A DNA stretch of 64,000 nucleotides from Halobacillus litoralis. GTDB lineage: Bacteria; Bacillota; Bacilli; Bacillales; Halobacillaceae. The first letter of the stretch is position 1, and the number at the start of each line of letters is the position of its first letter. The position numbers were made by a program, and so were the translations under genes. Where the stretch lies: the NCBI RefSeq assembly GCF_020524085.2, contig NZ_CP129016.1, positions 2,412,001 to 2,476,000 on the forward strand. Reading direction: 5' to 3'. A model generated the notes under the pieces. It was not told the origin of the DNA and did not search any database. It was given only the letters and a program-made list of their open reading frames with translations. Of the stretch, positions 9,878-17,432 are shown in pieces.

Positions 9878-10843
9878 ATGAAAACATTGAAGGATACTAT
9901 TATACAGTTCACATTGCCGACCCCGTATGCGGTGGGGGATGTTCATGTTTATCTAGTAAAAGGTGACCGGCTCTCCCTTATCGATGCAGGTGTGAAGACA
10001 GAAGAGTGCTGGAAAGTCTTGGTCGAACAGTTAAAGGAAGCGGGATACGAACCGGAAGATATCGAACAGGTGATTTTGACTCATCACCATCCCGATCATA
10101 TGGGGCTTATCGAACGACTGCCAAACGTGAGAACCATCGCCGGCCACCCCATATTGAAGCCTTGGCTTGAGCGGGAAGAAGCATACTTTTCTCATTATGA
10201 GGAATTTTTCAAAGGCATGTACAAGGAATCTGGAGTTCCTGAGCGCTTTTTCCCATTGTTAAAGGGATTGAGGAAGACATTGAAATGGACGTCAGAAGGA
10301 AAGCTCACGCATGAGTTGACCGAAGGCGATCGGTTACCAGGTCATGAAGAATGGGTCACGATTGAAACTCCCGGCCATGCCCAAAGCCATTTGTCCTTTT
10401 ATAGAGAAGGCGACGGGGCTTTGATTGGTGGAGATCATCTACTTTCCCATATTTCTTCAAACCCTTTACTTGAGCCACCTCACAATAAAGGAGAGGCACG
10501 GCCAAGGCCATTGCTTGATTATCGCGATTCTATGGAAAAGTTGTTACAGTGGGAGATTGGTATGGTCTATCCAGGGCACGGGAAAATTTTCGATCAAGCG
10601 CACGACCTGATTCTAGAACGATTGAAGAAGCAGGAACAGAGGGCGGAAAAGGTGCTTCGGATGTTTAGCGAGGGGCCATTACGTGCATATGACGTATGCA
10701 AGCGTCTCTTTCCGAAACACATCGAAAATCAATTCGGTTTGACGATGTCAGAAACAATCGGACAACTGGACTACTTAGAAAGCGTGGAGAAACTTAAGGT
10801 TTCTTACGTAGACGGAGAAAAATTCTATCAAGCAAATAGGTGA
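9878..10843 (+). CDS. MBL-fold metallohydrolase (YqjP-like)
   Basis: A 321-residue metallo-beta-lactamase-fold hydrolase. The metal-binding motif THHHPDHMG lies near residues 74-82, followed by the second-site residues in ETPGHAQSHLSFY and GGDHLLSHIS and the late VYPGHGK. The C-terminal winged-helix-like part (LKKQEQRAEKVLRMFSEGPL) is typical of the glyoxalase-II/beta-lactamase-like proteins of the YqjP/LACTB2 group. The ATG at 9878 has GGAGG nine bases upstream; an upstream in-frame ATG lies within the palindrome and was rejected. It is followed after four bases by a short-chain dehydrogenase, as yqjP-yqjQ in B. subtilis. The substrate is unknown; a thioester is plausible given the FadR-like operator. 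Confidence 0.85.
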   Translation: MKTLKDTIIQFTLPTPYAVGDVHVYLVKGDRLSLIDAGVKTEECWKVLVEQLKEAGYEPEDIEQVILTHHHPDHMGLIERLPNVRTIAGHPILKPWLEREEAYFSHYEEFFKGMYKESGVPERFFPLLKGLRKTLKWTSEGKLTHELTEGDRLPGHEEWVTIETPGHAQSHLSFYREGDGALIGGDHLLSHISSNPLLEPPHNKGEARPRPLLDYRDSMEKLLQWEIGMVYPGHGKIFDQAHDLILERLKKQEQRAEKVLRMFSEGPLRAYDVCKRLFPKHIENQFGLTMSETIGQLDYLESVEKLKVSYVDGEKFYQANR

Positions 10844-10847
10844 TCGA

Positions 10848-11642
10848 ATGAATGAACGAGTAAAAGGAAAAAAAGTGCTGATTACTGGGGCCTCGAGTGG
10901 AATTGGCGAATTTCTCGCGATTCACGTTGCACAGCAAGGCGGGACTCCGATCCTTGTTGCACGGACCGCACACAAATTAGAAATTATCGCAGAGAAGATT
11001 GAAGAAGCCTTTGGTGTTAATAGTCCCTGGTACCCTGCAGATTTATCCAATGATGCCGAGTGGAAAGATACGATTGATCGGATTTGTTATGAACATGGAT
11101 CCATTGATGGGCTGATTAACAATGCAGGGATCGCCGTGTTTGATCCAGTGGCCGAATCGAATTGGCAGGATATCGAGCGTATGCTTTCTGTTAACGTGAA
11201 GTCGTTGTTTCGTGCCACACATCAGCTGTTGCCTCATTTGGTGCAGCATGGAGAAGGACACATCATCAATATAGCGTCGCAGGCAGGCAAAATCGCCACA
11301 CCGAAATCAGCGGTTTATGCAGCGACTAAGCACGCGGTCATAGGGTTCACAAATGCGTTAAGGATGGAAGTAGAGCCTTTAGGCATCTATGTCACTTCCG
11401 TCAACCTCGGACCTGTGAGAACGAATTTCTTTCAACAGGCGGACCCGAGCGGGAAGTATGAGAAGTCTGTCGATAAGATCATGCTTGACCCGAACCACGT
11501 AGCAAGGACTGTCGTCGACCATTTATTTACGAAACAGCGGGAGATCAATATGCCTTCCTGGATGGATTCCGGAAGCAAAGTCTACTCTCTCGCACCAGTC
11601 GCAATGGAAAAACTCATGCAAAAACAATTCAACAAAAAATGA
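10848..11642 (+). CDS. Short-chain dehydrogenase/reductase (YqjQ-like)
   Basis: A 264-residue classical SDR. It has the NAD(P)-binding TGASSGIGE near residue 14, NNAG near 90, a catalytic Ser in NIASQAGK and the catalytic YAATK (Tyr and Lys) near 157-161. The C-terminal extension after PGPVRTNFF-type sequence (here LGPVRTNFFQQ) matches the YqjQ/DltE group. It starts four bases after the stop of the YqjP-like gene, so the two form an operon closed by a terminator at 11651. The substrate is not known; family members reduce keto groups on acyl or sugar intermediates. Confidence 0.87.
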   Translation: MNERVKGKKVLITGASSGIGEFLAIHVAQQGGTPILVARTAHKLEIIAEKIEEAFGVNSPWYPADLSNDAEWKDTIDRICYEHGSIDGLINNAGIAVFDPVAESNWQDIERMLSVNVKSLFRATHQLLPHLVQHGEGHIINIASQAGKIATPKSAVYAATKHAVIGFTNALRMEVEPLGIYVTSVNLGPVRTNFFQQADPSGKYEKSVDKIMLDPNHVARTVVDHLFTKQREINMPSWMDSGSKVYSLAPVAMEKLMQKQFNKK

Positions 11643-11650
11643 TTCAAAAC

Positions 11651-11682
11651 AAACCTCTTTCCTCATAAGGAAGAGGTTTTTG
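11651..11682 (+). terminator. Intrinsic terminator of the MBL/SDR operon
   Basis: Stem formed by AACCTCTTTCCT and AGGAAGAGGTT with one bulged base, then a T-rich tail. It starts eight bases after the SDR stop. Confidence 0.75.
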
Positions 11683-11772
11683 TATGGGATCCAGTGGAAA
11701 AATATGTATGACCTGGTACACCAATATTTGTAAGGACCTGGTCAAACAGGAAAGGGTAGAAGGAATTGGTAC

Positions 11773-11801
11773 TTGCAAATGCGAACATATATTCGCATAA
11801 T
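11773..11801 (+). promoter_or_regulatory. Promoter with embedded LexA (SOS) box for the Y-family polymerase
   Basis: TTGCAA (11773-11778) and CATAAT (11796-11801) are exactly 17 bases apart. The spacer carries CGAACATATATTCG (11782-11795), one mismatch from the Bacillus SOS box consensus CGAACRNRYGTTYG. LexA bound here would cover the promoter. The polymerase starts 33 bases downstream. Confidence 0.8.
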
Positions 11802-11834
11802 GAGGATATACTAGGTAAAGGAGGTGGAGGCGGC

Positions 11835-13109
11835 ATGGGACATCCGAGCATTGATTATGGAAGGTACCCGGACAGGGGAATTTTGTGTGTGGATATGAAG
11901 AGTTTCTATGCAAGCTGCGCGGCCATTGACCGGGGACTCGATCCGCTCACGGTTCCGCTTGCTGTCGTGGCGGATACGAACCGGAAAGGTAGTGTCGTAC
12001 TGGCTGCGACTCCGGCGATGAAAAAGAAATACGGCATCCGTACAGGAAGCCGTCTGTTCGAAATTCCTTCCGCGCCGGAAATCGTCATCGTCTCCGCACA
12101 AATGAGGAAGTACTTAGAAGTGTCCACTCAAGTGACGAACCTTTTTCATAAATTCGTTCCAAAAGAAAAGATCCATACGTACAGCGTCGACGAAAGCTTT
12201 TTAGAAGTAGGGGACAACAAAGGAAAATTCGGCGTCCCGGAGGAGACGGCTCAAATGATCGTGGATGAATTAAAAGAAACGTTCCATTTGGATGCTGCAA
12301 TCGGCATTGGTCCGAACATGCTGCTTTCCAAACTCTGTCTTGATCTTGAAGCAAAAAAGAAAGGCATCGCTCGCTGGACGTATGATGACTTTCAAGAGAA
12401 GTTGTGGTCGGTCGCTCCTCTGTCAGAAATGTGGGGGATTGGACCACGACTTGAGCACCGTCTGAATCGTATGGGCATCTGGTCTGTTGGTCAACTGGCA
12501 AAATTCCCACTCGATCGCCTCGAGAAAACGTTCGGTGTGATGGGAAACCAGCTTTACTACCACGCGAATGGCATCGACTTGTCCGATCCCGGTGCTCCCA
12601 TCATTCACGGTCAGGTAAGCTATGGAAAAAGTCAGATTCTCCTTCGTGATTACCAAGATCCGGAAGAGGTGAAGTACGTCATTCTCGAAATGTGTGAGGA
12701 AGTCGCCCGTCGTGCCCGGAAAAAAGGCCACGCAGGGAGAACGATTTCCCTTGGGATCGGTTATAGCAAAAGTGAAGGTGCGGGTGGCTTTCACCGGTCG
12801 GTATCCATTGAGCATCCGACGAGCATTACCATGGACATCTATCACGCCTGCCTCACCCTGTTCCACCGCTTTTATAACGGCGGAGTCGTCCGCCGCATTT
12901 CCGTTACCCTCGGAAACATTACGGAAGATGCGAATGTTCAACTCGACTTGTTTGATGACGGGCGCGATAAAAAAAGGGACCTCGGTTATGTGATGGATGA
13001 AATTCGCGAGCGTTACGGACAGGATATGCTTCTCCGCGCGGTTTCATGGACAAATGCAGGGACCGCACGCCACCGCAGTCGCCTTGTCGGCGGACACTAC
13101 GCAGAATAA
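11835..13109 (+). CDS. Y-family translesion DNA polymerase (UvrX/YqjW-like)
   Basis: A 424-residue Y-family (ImpB/MucB/SamB) polymerase for error-prone lesion bypass. Palm-domain catalytic motifs are ILCVDMKSFYASC (first Asp) and TYSVDESFLEVG (Asp-Glu pair). A helix-hairpin-helix thumb region reads MWGIGPRLEHRLNRMGIWSVGQLA. Near the C-terminus QLDLF fits the beta-clamp-binding consensus. Gene position after the yqjP/yqjQ pair matches yqjW (polY2) in B. subtilis. ATG 11835 is chosen by the AAAGGAGGTG box and the start of family similarity. An SOS box within the promoter indicates DNA-damage induction. Confidence 0.93.
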   Translation: MGHPSIDYGRYPDRGILCVDMKSFYASCAAIDRGLDPLTVPLAVVADTNRKGSVVLAATPAMKKKYGIRTGSRLFEIPSAPEIVIVSAQMRKYLEVSTQVTNLFHKFVPKEKIHTYSVDESFLEVGDNKGKFGVPEETAQMIVDELKETFHLDAAIGIGPNMLLSKLCLDLEAKKKGIARWTYDDFQEKLWSVAPLSEMWGIGPRLEHRLNRMGIWSVGQLAKFPLDRLEKTFGVMGNQLYYHANGIDLSDPGAPIIHGQVSYGKSQILLRDYQDPEEVKYVILEMCEEVARRARKKGHAGRTISLGIGYSKSEGAGGFHRSVSIEHPTSITMDIYHACLTLFHRFYNGGVVRRISVTLGNITEDANVQLDLFDDGRDKKRDLGYVMDEIRERYGQDMLLRAVSWTNAGTARHRSRLVGGHYAE

Positions 13110-13119
13110 AGCAGAACCG

Positions 13120-13148
13120 TTGCCTCCGAAGCTCTGTTTTCTTACAAT
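13120..13148 (+). promoter_or_regulatory. Sigma-A promoter of the yqkB/yqkE-like operon
   Basis: TTGCCT (13120-13125), 17-base spacer, TACAAT (13143-13148), then AGGAGG and the ATG at 13172. Confidence 0.65.
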
Positions 13149-13171
13149 AGAAGAAACAGGAGGGATGAACG

Positions 13172-13504
13172 ATGAAATTACGCATCACTGAAGAAGCGAA
13201 GCAGCAGCTAGAACAAATCCATGATCCCAAGCGTCCGATCATCCGGCTTTTCTATGACACTGAAGGATGTGGCTGTGGCGTGAATGGACTGCCAACCATT
13301 CGTCTGGAGAAAGAGGAGCGCTCTACCGATCGAAAAGTAGAAAATGATGATTATGCCGTCATTATTGATGATCAGCAGGCGACCTTTTTCAAAAAGGATA
13401 TGAAGCTCGACTTTATGAAGGGCACGTTCCGCCTTTCCAGCCCGGACGGGATCCTGAATCCGATCATCCCGATCAAAGACGTGAAAGAAGGAGCGACCGT
13501 ATGA
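13172..13504 (+). CDS. Iron-sulfur cluster biosynthesis (HesB/IscA-like) family protein, YqkB-like
   Basis: A 110-residue protein of the HesB-like fold. It begins MKLRITEEAKQQLEQ as A-type carriers do. Instead of the C-terminal CGCG motif of IscA it has an internal GCGCGVNG (near residues 31-38), the pattern of the YqkB group in Bacilli. A role in binding Fe-S clusters or iron is inferred from the fold only. The start follows AGGAGGG. Its stop codon overlaps the start of the next gene (ATGA, 13501-13504), so both are translated together. The same neighbour relation (polymerase region, YqkB, YqkE) is seen in B. subtilis. Confidence 0.85.
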   Translation: MKLRITEEAKQQLEQIHDPKRPIIRLFYDTEGCGCGVNGLPTIRLEKEERSTDRKVENDDYAVIIDDQQATFFKKDMKLDFMKGTFRLSSPDGILNPIIPIKDVKEGATV

Positions 13505-13725
13505 GTAAGAAAAAGCCACAATCTGGATCACTCGGAGACCAGCTGAATGCCGATGTTCTTTCCAAACTGAAATCAAAAAAGACGGAACTGAAACAGCAGG
13601 CCGTCGAGCGGGAAGAACAGGAAAAGCAACGCCGCATTGAAGAGCGCAAGCGCGCAGAAGCGAACAAAAGCTTTGAAGAATTGCTGAACGAAAGTGAGCT
13701 TGATTGGAAATCCTACAAAAAATAA
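13501..13725 (+). CDS. YqkE-family small protein (DUF3886)
   Basis: A 74-residue, highly charged protein that is mostly one long helix (QQAVEREEQEKQRRIEERKR). It ends in the conserved FEELLNESELDWKSYKK. Length and sequence match the YqkE family of Bacillaceae, whose function is unknown. It overlaps the upstream HesB-like gene by four bases and its stop lies inside the arm of the operon terminator. Confidence 0.8.
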   Translation: MSKKKPQSGSLGDQLNADVLSKLKSKKTELKQQAVEREEQEKQRRIEERKRAEANKSFEELLNESELDWKSYKK

Positions 13726-13752
13726 GCACTCCGCAGGGGGTGCTTATTTTTT
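13721..13752 (+). terminator. Intrinsic terminator of the yqkB/yqkE-like operon
   Basis: Stem AATAAGCAC-CC / GG-GTGCTTATT followed by T residues; the 5' arm overlaps the last codon of the YqkE-like gene. Confidence 0.8.
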
Positions 13753-13790
13753 GTGATTTTTTAAGTTCAGTCAACTATGAATTAGAGTTG

Positions 13791-13895
13791 GGGCGCTACT
13801 TCCTCTTGGTAGGGCGCTATTGCGCTCTATCAGATGAATATTCGTTTCAAGACGGTCGTTATTCCTTTTGCTTAGGTTGCTATTCATTTAATTTT
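13791..13895. repeat. Degenerate 21-base tandem repeat, five units
   Basis: Units begin at 13791, 13812, 13833, 13854 and 13875 with GGGCGCTACT, GGGCGCTATT, GATGAATATT, GGTCGTTATT and GGTTGCTATT. The period is 21 in every step. In one plus frame this gives a seven-residue pattern GRYxxxx (GRYFLLV, GRYCALS, DEYSFQD, GRYSFCL, GCYSFNF), but there is no ribosome binding site and no good start, so I read it as a DNA repeat and not a gene. Confidence 0.65.
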
Positions 13896-13954
13896 TTGGA
13901 AAAATTGAAACATTCGGATCCTATCGACCGTATAGAAAGGCAGGAGGGAACAAA

Positions 13955-14128
13955 ATGATCGATTTTTTCCTTGTATTCTTCATTGGAACGATAGGAGTGA
14001 CGCTCGCTGTCATCGGGTGTTTTCTTGGGGTTGTCCGTAACATTCGATCAACAGGCGAGGCGGAGCGGATTCAACGTTTGGAAAAAGAAGTGGAAGCATT
14101 AAAGGAGAGTGAACGGAGTGAGATGTAA
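13955..14128 (+). CDS. Small single-helix membrane protein
   Basis: A 57-residue protein with one N-terminal transmembrane helix (IDFFLVFFIGTIGVTLAVIG) and a charged, probably coiled-coil tail (RIQRLEKEVEALKESE). AGGAGGG precedes the ATG at a good distance. It overlaps the start of the next gene by 11 bases, which suggests co-translation. No family is recognised. Confidence 0.65.
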   Translation: MIDFFLVFFIGTIGVTLAVIGCFLGVVRNIRSTGEAERIQRLEKEVEALKESERSEM

Positions 14129-14420
14129 GGCATGTGGCCGCAGTTGGACATTTGGAAAAGCGCTGCTTTCATCGATAAAAGTCACCGGAAGGAAAGAATG
14201 CCCGCATTGTGGAGCGGAACATTTCTCTACGAGACGATCTTATCATCGTTCAGGGATATTAGCAGTTTCGGCATTTTTAGTGTTTATGTTTTTAATAGAA
14301 ACGTTCCAAATGCGCCTGCCGTCAGCCCTGTTTTTCGCTGTCTTCCTTTTAGTAATCGTCCTATTCGTCCAACCGCTGGTGATCCACTTGTCTGATGAGG
14401 AAGTCTTGCATAAGGAGTGA
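14118..14420 (+). CDS. CxxC-zinc-ribbon membrane protein (cxxc_20_cxxc type)
   Basis: A 100-residue protein starting with a zinc ribbon. RCKAC (CxxC) is followed after about 24 residues by CPHC (CxxC), the pattern of the small cxxc_20_cxxc family of Firmicutes. Two hydrophobic helices follow (ILAVSAFLVFMFLIETF and LFFAVFLLVIVLFV). GTG at 14118 is preferred because AAAGGAG lies ten bases upstream; another GTG nine bases earlier is too close to that box. Function is unknown. It overlaps the preceding 57-residue gene. Confidence 0.7.
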   Translation: MRCKACGRSWTFGKALLSSIKVTGRKECPHCGAEHFSTRRSYHRSGILAVSAFLVFMFLIETFQMRLPSALFFAVFLLVIVLFVQPLVIHLSDEEVLHKE

Positions 14421-14581
14421 GGGTTTTGTTTGGGATATTCAAAAGATTTCAACAAAATCCAAGACCTTAGTTTTCCACTCATCCGTATCATTCTGGGAGA
14501 ATCCGAAGAAACTTGAATCAGTCTTTTCATAGTCCACTAGGGAGATCAGTTTAGCAGAAAGAGGTTGAAGAAGGTGATATC

Positions 14582-15031
14582 TTGAATTATAAATATAGCA
14601 ACACAGAACGATGGAGAAAAAAAGCGTGGGGGTCTTTGTTTAACGTTTTCACAGGTATATTACCGCTAGGACTTTCTCTGTATTTGCACGGACGTGTTGA
14701 ATCGTTTATCGTTTTCGGATCAGGTGTAATCTTTCTATTAGGGCTTTGGCAAATGATTCATTATTACAAAATGCCTGAACGTAATTATGTGTGTTTAGAG
14801 GATGATGTTCTCGACATACGGGTTGGAATCGCTGATCCAAATACGCGTCTGACAGATGAAGAAGTTCATCGTATTCAGAAAATGGATGATGTGATTTCCA
14901 TAAAATTAGACAAAGGTGAGGAAGAGAACATTTACTTAGAAAACTTATCCGATGAGGATGCAGTATCTCTTATAGACGAGCTTAAATACCAATATGGAAA
15001 CCGTATGCACACCAGTGGCCATTCAGCTTGA
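14582..15031 (+). CDS. Hypothetical membrane protein, two helices
   Basis: A 149-residue protein with two hydrophobic segments (about residues 17-36 and 40-60) and a soluble acidic C-terminal half that reads like a PH-like small domain (VCLEDDVLDIRVG, DVISIKLDKGEEENIYL). The start is TTG at 14582 after a GAAGGTGAT box. I recognise no named family. The 160 bases before it hold only a weak unclassified AT-rich stretch. Confidence 0.6.
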   Translation: MNYKYSNTERWRKKAWGSLFNVFTGILPLGLSLYLHGRVESFIVFGSGVIFLLGLWQMIHYYKMPERNYVCLEDDVLDIRVGIADPNTRLTDEEVHRIQKMDDVISIKLDKGEEENIYLENLSDEDAVSLIDELKYQYGNRMHTSGHSA

Positions 15032-15093
15032 ACTTCTATCATTTAAAGAGGGAAGCAAAAACTTACGGATTGAAAAAAGAGGGGAAGAGAGAG

Positions 15094-15855
15094 ATGAGCC
15101 AAACGACAGAACATAACAGTAAAGCATGGGACAAAAAAGTGGAAGACGGGGTACGTTACACCCAAAGCGTCACGCATGAAACAATCGAAAAAGCTCGTAG
15201 CGGGGAGTGGTCGATCGGTGTGACCGCCGATCGACAGGTGCCGAGAAGCTGGTTCCCCGAACCGTTGAAAGGGATGAAAATCCTCTGCCTCGCATCCGGA
15301 GGCGGCCAGCAGGGCCCTGTTCTTGCTGCTGCAGGTGCTGACGTCACCGTTTTTGATTTATCGGAAAAGCAGCTTCAACAAGACGAAAGGGTAGCTGAAC
15401 AAGAAGCGCTGGAATTGAAAACGGTTAAAGGTGACATGACCGATTTATCCGCATTCGCAGATGAGACGTTCGATCTGATTGTCCACCCTGTCGCTAACGT
15501 ATTCATCGAGAATGTACGACCGGTTTGGGAGGAAGCGGCCCGTGTTTTGAAGGATAAAGGAACGCTCATTTCTGGCTTTATGAATCCTGTCCTTTATTTG
15601 TTTGATGCAGATAAAGAGGACGAAGGCAAGTTGGAAGTGGCTCATACGATTCCTTACTCCGCACTTGAAGAAGAAGAAGTGATTGAAGGCGAAACGCTTG
15701 AGTTCGGTCACACACTGGAAGACCAACTACAAGGCCAGACGGATGCAGGCTTCGTCATTGCAGGAATCTATGAGGATGACTTCGGCGGTGGAAGAACGAT
15801 TGATCACCATATAAAAACAATGCTTGCCACAAGAGCCGTTAAATTAAAAGTGTAA
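15094..15855 (+). CDS. Class I SAM-dependent methyltransferase
   Basis: A 253-residue Rossmann-fold methyltransferase. Motif I is ILCLASGGGQQGPVLAAAGADVTVFDLS (about residues 64-91), with the acidic ribose-binding residue in VFDLS. Motif II/III region DLIVHPVANVFIENV and post-motif RVLKDKGTLISGF follow. The short DHHIKTMLATRAVKLK tail is common in Bacilli proteins of this group. ATG 15094 has GAGGGGAAG upstream. The acceptor is unknown. The next small gene follows after ten bases, so both share a transcript ending at 16090. Confidence 0.85.
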   Translation: MSQTTEHNSKAWDKKVEDGVRYTQSVTHETIEKARSGEWSIGVTADRQVPRSWFPEPLKGMKILCLASGGGQQGPVLAAAGADVTVFDLSEKQLQQDERVAEQEALELKTVKGDMTDLSAFADETFDLIVHPVANVFIENVRPVWEEAARVLKDKGTLISGFMNPVLYLFDADKEDEGKLEVAHTIPYSALEEEEVIEGETLEFGHTLEDQLQGQTDAGFVIAGIYEDDFGGGRTIDHHIKTMLATRAVKLKV

Positions 15856-15865
15856 GGAGCGGTTT

Positions 15866-16075
15866 ATGGTTTCCACAATCATTACAGTGCTGTTTTCCTG
15901 CTTGATTGTTTCCGTTGTCCTGCGCACCGCTTATCGTATGTTTGTGAAAAAGCAGTACCCGGACAACTCCTATACACCGTTCGATTACGTGAGCGGACAA
16001 GCAGAAACGCCTTTTCATGAAGAAGAAAGGGAAGAGGAAGAAGAAAATGACAGAAAAGGGCAGCGTTATAACTAA
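15866..16075 (+). CDS. Small membrane protein (possibly DUF3951)
   Basis: A 69-residue protein with one N-terminal helix (about residues 3-20), a basic stop-transfer and the segment YPDNSYTPFDYVSGQ, then a very acidic tail. This resembles the small DUF3951 proteins of Bacillaceae; that match is from memory. It starts ten bases after the methyltransferase stop with AAGGAG, and its end lies within the terminator stem. Confidence 0.65.
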   Translation: MVSTIITVLFSCLIVSVVLRTAYRMFVKKQYPDNSYTPFDYVSGQAETPFHEEEREEEEENDRKGQRYN

Positions 16076-16090
16076 CGCCTGCCCTTTTTC
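16055..16090 (+). terminator. Intrinsic terminator after methyltransferase operon
   Basis: Stem AAAGGGCA-GCGTTA / TAACGC-TGCCCTTT with a T-rich tail, overlapping the last codons of the small membrane protein gene. Confidence 0.8.
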
Positions 16091-16127
16091 TTTTTCCTGA
16101 GTCATTAAAGAATATGGCAGGTTTCTT

Positions 16128-16306
16128 GAAGAATCAGTTTCGAGAATTTTGTTGAGAGGATGGGGGCTGCGGGGAATAGCTCGCTTTCCGCGGGAGCGCG
16201 GTGAGCCTCCTCGGACTTCGTCCTGTGGGGTCTCACCCTGCACTTTTTTCCCGCAGGAGTCTCGCCATCCCCCTCCGCCCCTTTTCAATATCAGTGTCTC
16301 GAAACC
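16128..16306 (-). repeat. Intergenic repeat element, copy 1 (complete, minus orientation)
   Basis: Left edge GAAGAATCAGTTTCGAGA and right edge GTGTCTCGAAACCA are the reverse complements of the edges of the copy at 21853-22031. The interior carries CGCTTTCCGCGGGAGCG, GAGCCTCCTCGGACTTCG and CCCGCAGGAGTC, words that recur in intergenic repeats of many Bacillaceae genomes. Inner arms GGATGGGGG and CCATCCCCC can pair. No coding capacity. Confidence 0.8.
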
Positions 16307-16474
16307 ACTTCCCGAATAATCAGCTATTCGGTTTGAGCGGAGTATAAGGTTAAAACTCCCATGCCCAGGTATTTGAACCCTGAAAGATTGATACAGAGCG
16401 TTTTATGCTTTTAACATTGTAATAGCGGAAGACAATCCAACTTGGTAAAGGGGGGCGTTTCTCGTATATAACAA

Positions 16475-16651
16475 ATGGGGTGGTTGGGAAGCTGCGAGAC
16501 TCCCGTGGGAGAAAGGAGATAGGTGAGATCCCGCAGGGCTTTAGCCTGAGGAAGCTCACCACTCCCCCACAGGAAAGCGAGTAGCTTCCCAGCCACCCCT
16601 GACGCTCAACCTGGGTAACGAACCCCGAAAACATCTCGACACTGAGTCTTC
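16475..16651 (+). repeat. Intergenic repeat element, copy 2 (plus orientation, variant core)
   Basis: The right edge ACATCTCGACACTGAGTCTTC is shared with the copies ending at 22031 and 32132. The core contains GACTCCCGTGGGAG, GTGAGATCCCGCAGGGC and GGAAAGCGAGTAGC, and inverted GGTTGGGAAGC/GCTTCCCAGCC arms. Its right half, reverse complemented, recurs at 21590-21676. The 100 bases between copies 1 and 2 hold nothing else recognisable. Confidence 0.75.
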
Positions 16652-16748
16652 TACAAACGGGAGCTTTTATTTCATTAGAAATCTATGGTGATGGAAGGAG
16701 TTTCAAGGGTTTGGTGGAATACATATATCGATAGGAGGACGACGAATC

Positions 16749-17150
16749 ATGAACCATTCATTAATCCGAGTAGGGACCATTTATTTACCTGTTAAAGAAG
16801 TGGATAAATCCGCAATCTGGTATCAAGAAAAGCTTGGAGCTGACATCAATTATCAAGATAACCAGAAAGCCATCATAGGTTTAGCAGGCCTCAGTATATT
16901 CTTAGTGAAATCATCGCCGGAACAAACATCCAACTTCATGGATGTGGGCGGAAGCTCTTGTTTTGCGATTACATTCGAAGTGAATGGAGTAGAAGCTTTG
17001 AGGGCTTTACATAAAGAATTAAAAGGCAAAGGAGTCTCGGTCGGCGAAATCGAAGACAGGGGCCATCCTGGTTTGAATTTTGTATTTGAGGATCTGCAGG
17101 GGAACCGGTTGGATGTCTGGAGTGAGTTAAGTCCTTCTTATGAAGTTTGA
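16749..17150 (+). CDS. VOC-family (glyoxalase-like) protein
   Basis: A 133-residue protein with one glyoxalase/bleomycin-resistance/dioxygenase domain built from two beta-alpha-beta-beta-beta units. The N-terminal VGTIYLPVKEVDKSAIWYQEKLG and the C-terminal GHPGLNFVFEDLQGNRLDVW are characteristic. A possible metal ligand set is incomplete by eye, so enzymatic activity is not assured. AGGAGGACG precedes the ATG. It stands alone between repeat copy 2 and a small uncertain gene pair. Confidence 0.85.
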   Translation: MNHSLIRVGTIYLPVKEVDKSAIWYQEKLGADINYQDNQKAIIGLAGLSIFLVKSSPEQTSNFMDVGGSSCFAITFEVNGVEALRALHKELKGKGVSVGEIEDRGHPGLNFVFEDLQGNRLDVWSELSPSYEV

Positions 17151-17282
17151 TGGTGAGTTTTGGTCTGTGACGGGTGATAGTTCTCCTGGAAATGATAAAT
17201 ATAGTTTTTTACATGAGTGATCGTAATGATCCAACTATTTGTTTCTATTAGCAGGATTGGACATCGGAGGAGGGTGTTTGAT

Positions 17283-17423
17283 TTGGCTATCCATCCGTTA
17301 AGGAAGCAGAAAGTCGGACGTAACGAGTGGAATGAAGAATCTAGACAGGCATTGAACTATGTTGGCTATCGCCCGAAAAGCTTCCTTGCGGCGTATGAAG
17401 AAGATCAATCCGCCAAAAAATAG
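17283..17423 (+). CDS. Hypothetical small protein
   Basis: A 46-residue basic protein from a TTG with a strong GGAGGAGGG box nine bases upstream. It contains NEESRQALNYVGYRPKSF. No transmembrane helix, no recognised family. Another GGAGGG lies at its stop codon and serves the next frame at 17433, so the two could be an operon. Confidence 0.4.
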   Translation: MAIHPLRKQKVGRNEWNEESRQALNYVGYRPKSFLAAYEEDQSAKK

Positions 17424-17432
17424 TGGAGGGAT

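Noticed and set aside
14426..14470. TTG-initiated frame of about 14 codons after the zinc-ribbon membrane gene
   Set aside because: No conserved features; more likely untranslated spacer.
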